A DNA stretch of 64,000 nt from Hyaloscypha bicolor E (taxonomy: Eukaryota; Ascomycota; Leotiomycetes; Helotiales; Hyaloscyphaceae), in the NCBI RefSeq assembly GCF_002865645.1, contig NW_020194685.1, positions 1,192,807 through 1,256,806 of the forward strand, given 5' to 3'. How positions within the stretch are numbered: position 1 is the first letter of the stretch; each line of letters begins with the position of its first letter. Shown here one piece after another: positions 57,101 to 64,000 of this stretch. The notes under the pieces are model-generated. The model ran no database searches. It was not told where the DNA came from and saw only the letters and a program-made list of their open reading frames with translations. Made by a program: the position numbers and the translations under genes.

Positions 57101-58566
57101 CTACGCAGCATCGGCTGACGCAACAGGCTCAGCGATACGAGTGACCTGAAAACCCGCGCGATAAATCTTCTGGCCGGCTGTATCGCTGACGAATGAGATG
57201 TCCTTGTTTTCGCGCTGAGCTCGCTTCCAGATCTCTACCTCACATCCTCCTCGGATAACACCAACACGCATTGTCGACAACAAGTTGTGTGCGGCGTTAG
57301 AGTGATTGTAGACACCACCGTTGAAGATGGCGGTAGCATCCTTTCCAATACCGGAAGAGATAAGAGCCTTTCCACCAGGGTGGTCCTTGATGAAGGCGGT
57401 AACATCGTGGATAACACCGGCGACAGCAACCAGGGCACGGCCATTCTTGGCCTCAGTCTGGTAGTCTTCCCAGTCGATGATTGGCAATTGCTCAAGAGGA
57501 ATACCCCAGTCGAGAGTCTGTCTCTTCTGGTCGAGCTTCTTCTGCAATTGTTGGAGACGACCCTTCTCAATCTCATTTTGCTTGAACTGCTTCAGGTCAT
57601 AGGCGAGGCCGAGTTGCTTCCAGACCCAGATGGCCCACTTTGTCGGGTCGTATTGATGCCATTCGATGGCATTGCGGTAGTCTGAAGGGAACTCGTGGTG
57701 GAAGTTATGGTAGCCCTCACCAAGAGTGACAAGAGCAGTGACGACGTGATCACGGGGAGAGTTGCGGTCGTCGAATGGCTGGTCACCGAGCCAGTGTGCC
57801 AGGGAGTTGACACAGAAGGTGGCTTGTTGGACGAAGAAGATTCGGAGGATACCAGCGTAGATGAATCCACCCATCCAATCTCCCCATCCAAGACCGGTTA
57901 CGAGGCAGGGGAAGATCATTCCCATGAAGATGACGGTCTTGATGTAGTTGCGATGTTGCCAGACAACGACGGGGTCATCGTTCAAATCGGAGATGTCGGT
58001 TCGACCAATACGCTTTGGGTTCTGCTTCATGATCATCCATCCGATGTGCGAGTAGAGAAGACCCTTTCGAACGGAGTATGGGTCCTTGTCGGTGTCGGTG
58101 TATCTGTGATGTGCCCGGTGATCTCTCGACCACCATCTGATTGAACCTTCAACTGCTCCCCCTCCAACGGCGGCGAGGAAAATCTTCAAAGGTGTTCTCG
58201 CAGAGTATGATGTGTGTGCCCATAGTCTGTGGTAACCTGTCAAAACAAGAAGTGTTAGCAATAGATCAGAGCGCTCGTTCAGCATTTCAACAACTTACCG
58301 GCGGTGATACCAAGACCAGTCATGAAATAGTATGCAATTGCCCAGACGGCCGTCTTCAGTTGGAGTGGTGTCCAGTATGCCGCAATGAGACCGTAGATGG
58401 GAAGCCCAATAATGAGGGTGACGTTCAACCAGTTGACATGCTTGTACCAGTTGGATTTCGTAATTGGCTCCTCCGTGATGTGAGACTTTTTGGGATCGTA
58501 CTTCTTGCGAGTCGGCTCAAGAGGTTTGGCCATGCCGGATGGCGGTTGCTGTACTTGCGAGGCCAT
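57101..58566 (-). CDS. ole1: Stearoyl-CoA Delta-9 desaturase with C-terminal cytochrome b5
   Basis: The ER enzyme that places the first double bond in palmitoyl- and stearoyl-CoA. Exons 58299-58566 and 57101-58236 give 467 aa with a 62-nt intron splitting the Gly before YHRLWAH. The three His boxes are HRLWAH (92-97), HRAHH (129-133) and HNFHH (about 270). Membrane segments lie at about 47-66, 72-89, 108-120 and in the [13 protein letters not shown] region. The fused cytochrome b5 domain has [20 protein letters not shown] at about 375 with a following axial His, which is characteristic of fungal OLE1. The start [15 protein letters not shown] is the first Met of the open frame. The 2 kb upstream, free of genes, leaves room for a regulated promoter; OLE1 genes are controlled by fatty acids and oxygen in yeast. 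Confidence 0.97.
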
Positions 58567-60533
58567 GATGTGTGATGGCGAAGACAGAATTGTAGTCGTG
58601 AAGAAGAAAGCTGGCTCGGGTGGGGGGGGACGGCGGTGTTATAAAGCTCAATGTGTTTCGGCAAAATGCCCTAACAGATCAAAAACGTCGGCAAAACCGC
58701 GTGGGGAACGTTTGGCTGCAAGGGTTTTACAAGTTCGAGAAGGGGAAGGGGGCCGGGAGGGCTCTGTTGGGTTCTGGTGGGAGGGAGCTACGCGCCACCG
58801 TCTTTGCTGAGCGGTTGCCCTTCGTGCCCTGTGTTCTCCAAAGCTTCCAATCGCTGGAACTAGAATTGGCTGAGATTTCCAGTTTGCTGTCATCGAACGG
58901 CCAGATCGAATGGCAATCTTCACAAGGAATTTCGATTTGGACCGAGGAGCAAAGGAAGCCCGCCCTTAGCCCTGTCGTGGTGGTGTGGTGTGCAGCCCTC
59001 CCTTCGCTCCACTCCGTCCCCAAACTTTTGGAGCGAAGTCTCAACATTTTTGATGAGCGAGCAGGGGTCCTTTCCCCATCCGGACCTGCCCTGCGCACAC
59101 TCGCAGGCTGGCAAACCAGTGGTAGAAAGCCAGTGCCAGTTTCTTCACCAGCGGATAAAACCACCTCATCTCCTGGCCCCTTGGTCAGGACTATTTTCCT
59201 GGATACGGTTGTCCTCATGTCAATCACTCTTCAATTGCTTCTCTCGTGACCTCGTCCGACCCATGATCCGAGTTCTCAAACCTCGATGAGCTGTGCAAGC
59301 TGCGGCCCCGCGGCCCCTAAAATAAGCGTGGATAGGGGTTCAACGTTCCTGCACGAGCGCGTCACTCAGCTCGCCGCAGGAGGACCCTGATTATTCCCTG
59401 CGATCAAGACGCGTACTCATATTCGCATCGTCCAGAGCTATGGGACGCCTCTTCCAAAGTCCCAAGTCCAGAGCCATACGCAAAGGCCAGCTTTCATGTT
59501 TATGAGGCTTCTGATGGACACATGCAAACCCCAGCAGTCGGAATTTTCTCAAACCGCTGCCAGACAGGCAAAAGGCCATGTTTCCGATTTTGCATTAGCG
59601 CCTTTTTTGTCCCAACAAATTCTTGGTCACGTGGTGACTGTTTCCGGGCCCATGGATGGCTGGCGATCTCTCGCTTCTTCAAGCCTCAGGAGTCAAGCCA
59701 CCTCCACGCGAAAAGTATGCGGGGCACGCGGCTCCGGTCAGTCATGATGCACCGAAATCCGGTCCGAAAATCAATGTTTTTTATATTAACTTCCATAGCA
59801 GTGACAATACAGTTTTTACACTTTCCTCTAGAGTAATGCTATAGACTGCCCTTAACTGATGTTAGTTTTTAAGAGAACCTAAGTGTGCTGCTGGCTGTTA
59901 AAGAAAGTGATCGGGGGGTTGATTTTCGGCCCAGAGTTCGGTGTATCACGACTAACCGGAGGTGCGTGCGGGGCTCAAGGGGCTGGGAGATAAATGGTTT
60001 GCCACATCCTCGTGGCAGCGATCAAGCCCGTTTTACCACGTGGCGTTACTCAAGGCTGCCTTCTACTACCTACTCAGAACTTAGATTAATGAAGGCTAAG
60101 CTGTCATTCTCATCACTTTCTATGCTAAAGTAGATTTGCGTTCGGACATCCGGGCATCTTCTTCATACCTCGGTATTATCAGAATTCATTTGTTACTATT
60201 CGTTGCGTGTGTTCGCTTGGTCGTACGCATCCTCCTCCTAGACGACATCTTATTTGTTTAATGATGGTTTGCTTCTCATTCTACGAGGGTGCGTTTCAAG
60301 TGCGTTCATCTCTCGCTTTTGTCATCTTTTGGTAGGGCCTCTAATAAGAGATCCAGTGAAACGTGCAAGGAGGCAGCAGTTGCACTTATTCCTCACCCCT
60401 CGGATTCTTGATTAGACGCAAGTGTAAATTGTTGTCTGCGAGGTAATTCGTAGTCATCTCCTCAATTCTCTAGCAAGTCCCAGGTCTCATTACGAGTATT
60501 TTACCCAAGAGCTCCAAACCCCCATCTCCTACT
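58567..60533. other. Region upstream of the desaturase
   Basis: 1.97 kb with no convincing gene. Overlapping frames at about 58620-59250 on both strands reach 166-209 codons, but they lack motifs and overlap each other, so I treat them as composition-driven. An A/T-rich patch lies at about 59760-59880. The desaturase promoter must be here. Confidence 0.45.
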
Positions 60534-60989
60534 TCACAAAAACTTCGAATACTCCGCCAAAACTTTAATCTTCTCCCCACCACTCTCCATATCCCACCAA
60601 AACAACGAGCAGCCCCTCGCCTCAAACTCCTGCCCAACTGCGTACGGCACCCCCGGGATCTCTTTCTTCACCGTTCCCTTAGCTGTCCACTCCCAAGCCG
60701 TGAACTCTTTCGTGCCGTTCACCGAGACGGTCTCGAAACCCAGCTGTGAGACGGAAGAGAATACGGATTCGGCGAGTGCGCGGAGTGAGGCCCCGTCGAT
60801 GTGTGCTACACCGAGTCCTGCGAACATTAGATGGGGTGATAGCGATGGAGAGATAGGAAACGGGTAGTGACCATGATCAGAGTAATCACAATCGTCGGTC
60901 ATTAATGACATCAACTTATCTGCGTCAAGGGAGTTGTGGGCTACTCTCCAACGCTCTTGGCGAGCTGCGATGAAATCCGAGTCGGACAT
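60534..60989 (-). CDS. SnoaL-like (NTF2 fold) small protein
   Basis: A small alpha+beta barrel protein of the SnoaL/NTF2-like superfamily, which includes isomerases, hydratases and non-catalytic partners. Two-exon model: 60872-60989 and 60534-60817, giving 133 aa. The N-terminal helix reads FIAARQERWRVAHNSLDADK, followed by LMSLMTDDCDYSDHG, the entry to the barrel. The core continues FTAWEWTAKGT and ends in GCSLFWWDMESGGEKIKVLA. The 54-nt segment 60818-60871 is in frame and stop-free, so an intronless 151-aa version is possible. I prefer splicing because it restores DYSDHGLGVAHIDGASLRA, although the donor GTCACT is unusual. The function cannot be told from the fold. Confidence 0.75.
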   Translation of the reverse strand: MSDSDFIAARQERWRVAHNSLDADKLMSLMTDDCDYSDHGHYPFPISPSLSPHLMFAGLGVAHIDGASLRALAESVFSSVSQLGFETVSVNGTKEFTAWEWTAKGTVKKEIPGVPYAVGQEFEARGCSLFWWDMESGGEKIKVLAEYSKFL

Positions 60990-61200
60990 GATTTTAGTTT
61001 GTAAGACTGTTTGACAAAGGGCTGGGATTCGAAGCGGGCTTGAAGCCGTGTAGGCTTCGATACTTATATATCTTGGCAGAAATCCCCTTCATGCCTATCT
61101 GCTGACGTGATGAGGAATAGCCTTCTTGCCGGCTATCTTGGAGTGCCACAGGTGGTTCCATCGGTATTTGGTCCAATCAGCTGTACTTCGTGCATCGATG

Positions 61201-62155
61201 TCAATGGCGCTTAGTCATTCGCCTGCATATCCCTTTGGTGTTGTGAGATGGGTATCTCCTTGCTTCGTGATGTTCCAACAAATGATTATTGAGTGTGCTG
61301 ACATCGTGATCGAAGGAGAAGGTTGGTTTACGCGAAGGACTGTGAAAAGAGGAGATCATGCCTCGCCATCGATCAGCAACGGCAATGCTACATTTCGTTT
61401 CTGGAAGAATAGTCCCCTTTGTCAGACGTGCACTACCTCCGCCCCGAGAAACTACTTGAGATGTCTCGGGGATAAAAAAGTATGCCCGTGAACCACCAAT
61501 TTTCCGTGGGAATATGGCACCTTTATTTCGTCCCGCTACCAACTTTGAAAGGAGTTGAGGATGTGATACAGGGAAGAAGAAAAGAACACAAGATTCGGAA
61601 TGTAAAGAGTTCAACGCTAACAATGGAAATTAACATGAGAAAGAAGACAGAGTTATGCGATAGAGAAACTCCGTACTCACCACAGACTATTGTCCACTGG
61701 CCGAAGTAGACAAAATGCGGCACGGGATACCCTTCTATAAACAGAAGAGATGCAGACCCGATTGTTGCGTCGGCAATCCGAAAAGAAAATCCGGATGGAG
61801 CAAGGGCTTGGAACAGCTCTGCGGTAGTCTATCCTGCCTGTTTCCATTTTTGATATATGCACACTTGCCACCTCGAGCCTGCAACTCGTCAACGTCTTCG
61901 ATGGGTTGAAGCAGTTGTCGAATTATCCACTGTGATCCCACTACGTAACCGTCTTCATCCATGATGATTCTGCCTATGTGTAATCAGGTGACGTGTGGGA
62001 ATTGAGAAATTGGTGTGATTTGGCATAGCAATGTCACTTCCAGTTCGGTAGGGAGATACGGGCTTCCACTTTTGATGGGCGAGCATCTCTAAGTAAGCTA
62101 AGTTCGGCCAATGATCGTTTCCCCTTTCGAACACCTTGAAGAAACGAAACTTCAT
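61201..62155 (-). CDS. Possible four-exon orphan gene
   Basis: Four open segments on this strand link in a single frame through plausible splice sites: 62038-62155, 61872-61973, 61681-61818 and 61201-61616 (introns of 64, 53 and 64 nt; 257 aa in total). The spliced protein reads MKFRFFKVFERGNDHWPNLA, then WKPVSPYRTGS-RIIMDEDGY and GSQWIIRQLLQPIEDVDELQ, then LFQALAPSGFSFRIADATIG and PHFVYFGQWTIVC, and a Ser/Arg-rich C-terminus. Two donors (GTGACA, GTGGCA) are poor, while the third (GTGAGT) is good. I do not recognise a family, and the central part has a compact globular look. The C-terminal exon is less protein-like and may be wrong. Confidence 0.38.
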
Positions 62156-62236
62156 CTCTGAGGGTAGTGCAGCCGTGGAGTCATTTTTGTCGGAGTGTTA
62201 CCATGGATTGTTGCCAGCCCCAGAATTTTTGAAATA
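62156..62236. other. Short interval before the MITE
   Basis: About 80 bp that would be the immediate upstream flank of the orphan gene. The MITE inserted next to it. Confidence 0.4.
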
Positions 62237-62693
62237 CAGTAGAACCTCGATATAACGATATCAATTTTAGCGCCTTTCTAACGATACACCGAGGTATGGT
62301 TAAATCAGGGATTACGTGCACATATAATAAATAGGGAAGGACCTCCGTAACGTTTGTCGATTAGCTTCTGTTATGCCTCCGTCTCTTTTTGGGCTGTTCA
62401 GGGGCTAGAGAACCAGTGGTATAATCAAGGGGCTGTGATTCGGTGAGATCGATAGCCTAAGAGGTTGTGCTACCAGTGCCAGAGGGCCCTGGAGCATTGA
62501 TAAATTGCTCCTTCTCTTAATAAATTAGAACGATATACCACCAAAAATTAAAGGTTGGGACCGAAAAACCTTACGATAATCGTAATGCCAAGGATATCGT
62601 AAGCCTAAGGCTAAAAAAGTGCGGGACCTTACGGTCGTATTGTATTACCAAGGATATCGCTATGTCAGGAACCGTTATATCGAGGTTCTACTG
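62237..62693. mobile_element. Pogo/Tc1-mariner-type MITE, 457 bp
   Basis: Perfect 21-bp terminal inverted repeats begin CAGTAGAACCTCGATATAAC at both ends (left at 62237, right ending at 62693). Each end is flanked by TA, the target-site duplication of Tc1/mariner-pogo elements (62235-62236 and 62694-62695). The interior has no transposase frame but repeated pieces: CCAAGGATATCG occurs at about 62588 and 62649, and TTACGATAATCGTAA near 62571 is a palindrome. It is therefore a non-autonomous element that needs a pogo-type transposase elsewhere. The intact ends suggest a fairly recent insertion. Confidence 0.92.
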
Positions 62694-62699
62694 TATGTC

Positions 62700-63800
62700 C
62701 ATCTGATAGGCATGAGGAAGGACCCACTTTCAACTCGCAGAACCAGTAAGCTCCTCGCGTGGCCAGGACCCGCTATCTTTTGCACACTTCCATCGAGGGC
62801 AGTGCATTGCTGTAGTCGCAATCTGACAGCAACGCCCAGCTCGTCTTGCTGTAGCCTTACTACGTGAATCTCGCAGGAACCAATGGGCTGTCCACCTGAA
62901 CAAGAGATGAGTTTTTCCAGAGCTTCACCAGGAGGGCAGTGAAATCAGCGTCGCACATTGCCAGACTTCTCGTTACGCCAGCCGCCCCGACACTTTTCAA
63001 AGTTCTCTTCTATATCGCCTTGCTCCGTTTGGTTGGCATTCACTGTGATCCACTTTCGGTCACCAAGACCAGTGAGCGCCTCGATCAACCACGGGGTCAA
63101 CTACTTTACTCTTCCACGAGGAGGGCAGTGCTCCAACTGCGCTAGAAGACTAGATCTGCGGACAGAGGAGTCGCGCGTGAGCCTCGTGTACCATCCTTTA
63201 TTTTGGCAAATGAAAGAATCGTCTGGCGACGACGTATGGCCCCCGTTCTCGTGGGCAGTGAAAGCTGGCAAGGCATGAGGCTTCGTACAACTGGTGTCAG
63301 GCGTGAGGCCCGTTGAGTCCGCAGCTGGACTAACGGCTGACGATGGGTGGTGCAAACTTTCTTTGTCTTCAAACCAATGAAAGTCTCTTCTAGCAAAGCC
63401 GTGCAAATTTCAGATCGTGGAGCTTCAGCGCACTGAAAGTTTAGAAACATAGGGCTCGAGAGCCAGTCCTGATTTAGCAAGTAAATCGAAACAGAGTTGG
63501 TCCCTCCGTTTGTTATTCGTACTGATGATATGCACTATGCCACACCAATTGCCGATTGCAGGGCGAAGAGCGCGGCGAGAAAAGACCCTGTTTTAAGCCA
63601 ATGGAAGTCTGGTCTGGCGAAGGTGTCAAAGTTTCTGCTCTTTGATTTCGAGGGCAGTGAAGGTGGGCCGCCGCTAGCTTCGTTGACGCCTAGAGCAACG
63701 TTATAGCAATGACCAAACGAGCCAATACATGGTCTGGCTGACCGAACTCATCAATTTTGCGCTTCATGGAAAGAAGGGCAGTGCCCAAAAATCGACGGAA
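62700..63800. repeat. Degenerate repeat field sharing a GAGGGCAGTG-like motif
   Basis: GGGCAGTG recurs at about 62795, 62933, 63123, 63253, 63653 and 63777, usually preceded by GA or AG. Longer flanks also align: about 62710-62805 resembles 63035-63130 (shared CCACTTTC, ACCAGT, AGC, CCTCG, then the motif), and about 63375-63420 resembles 63598-63645 (CCAAT, AAGTCT, CT-GC, AAG, TTTC). There are no intact frames. It is probably a decayed tandem repeat or transposon remnant adjoining the MITE. Confidence 0.55.
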
Positions 63801-64000
63801 TATTAGAAGCTCTCTCATCTGACAAAGTTTTCCATTTTTTGCTGTTTTGAATGTGACCAATATAGAAGAATTCCGTTCTTGTCCTTCCTTCCTGCTGTCT
63901 TCGAAATTCCATCAGTACTGCTCATCACTTACTTCCCAAGCAAGACATCCACTTTATGACGCTAGATCTAGTCACTTTTCCGCCCAATCTCCTTCGGTAC
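63801..64000. other. Right edge of the window
   Basis: 200 bp without a recognisable feature. It may belong to the promoter of a gene beyond the window. Confidence 0.3.

Noticed and set aside
58620..59249. 209-codon frame and an antisense 166-codon frame upstream of the desaturase
   Set aside because: Mutually antisense, no family similarity, and positioned where the desaturase promoter and leader are expected.
1..64000. CRISPR arrays, bacterial operons, rRNA genes or prophage
   Set aside because: The DNA is eukaryotic with spliced genes. The only regular short repeats (9.6 kb) have no spacers of the CRISPR type.

Overview
The window looks like nuclear DNA of a filamentous ascomycete. Genes are separated by 0.2-8 kb and interrupted by short introns, mostly 46-66 nt, with GTRNGT-like donors and CTRAY branch points. 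The set includes a cutinase, a class VI-type chitin synthase, nitrate reductase, Hsp88, a Zn2Cys6 factor and a fungal Delta-9 desaturase with a cytochrome b5 tail. A member of Leotiomycetes is my guess, not something I can prove from this sequence. Exon boundaries below were worked out by hand from splice signals, frame continuity and remembered family sequences.

Layout. 1-13.2 kb: 3' part of an Atos-domain gene (+), a cutinase (+), a mitochondrial PPR protein (-) divergent from SRP68 (+), then 1.9 kb of gene-free DNA with a fold-back and an array of short hairpin repeats, then a chitin synthase (-). 13.2-30.5 kb: 3.4 kb without a gene, UPF2/NMD2 (-), 3.2 kb without a gene, nitrate reductase (+), Hsp88-type Hsp110 (+). 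30.5-39.6 kb: an orphan ORF (-), a Cue1-like ER protein (-), the CCR4-NOT subunit NOT2 in nine exons (-), an AT-rich island, and a Zn2Cys6 regulator (-). 39.6-47.7 kb: an 8 kb accessory-looking stretch without a convincing intact gene, holding two gene-like remnants. 47.7-61 kb: a small CxxC ORF (+), a membrane-anchored mARC-like MOSC protein (-), the condensin subunit SMC2 (-), divergent from a PaaI-type thioesterase (+), an OLE1-type desaturase (-) and a small SnoaL-like protein (-). 61-64 kb: a possible four-exon orphan gene (-), a complete pogo-type MITE with TA duplications, and a degenerate repeat field.

How the genes relate. Most are housekeeping genes with no operon logic: RNA turnover (UPF2, NOT2), protein targeting and quality control (SRP68, Cue1, Hsp88), chromosome condensation (SMC2), wall and membrane synthesis (chitin synthase, desaturase). 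Two molybdenum-cofactor enzymes lie about 21 kb apart, but nitrate reductase has no nitrite reductase or nitrate transporter beside it. I did not find a clear new defence or biosynthetic system. The most unusual signals are the hairpin repeat array near 9.6 kb, several introns that are multiples of three and stop-free (one in Hsp88 encodes an NLS-like peptide), the possible orphan gene at 61.2-62.2 kb, and the repeat field beyond the MITE.
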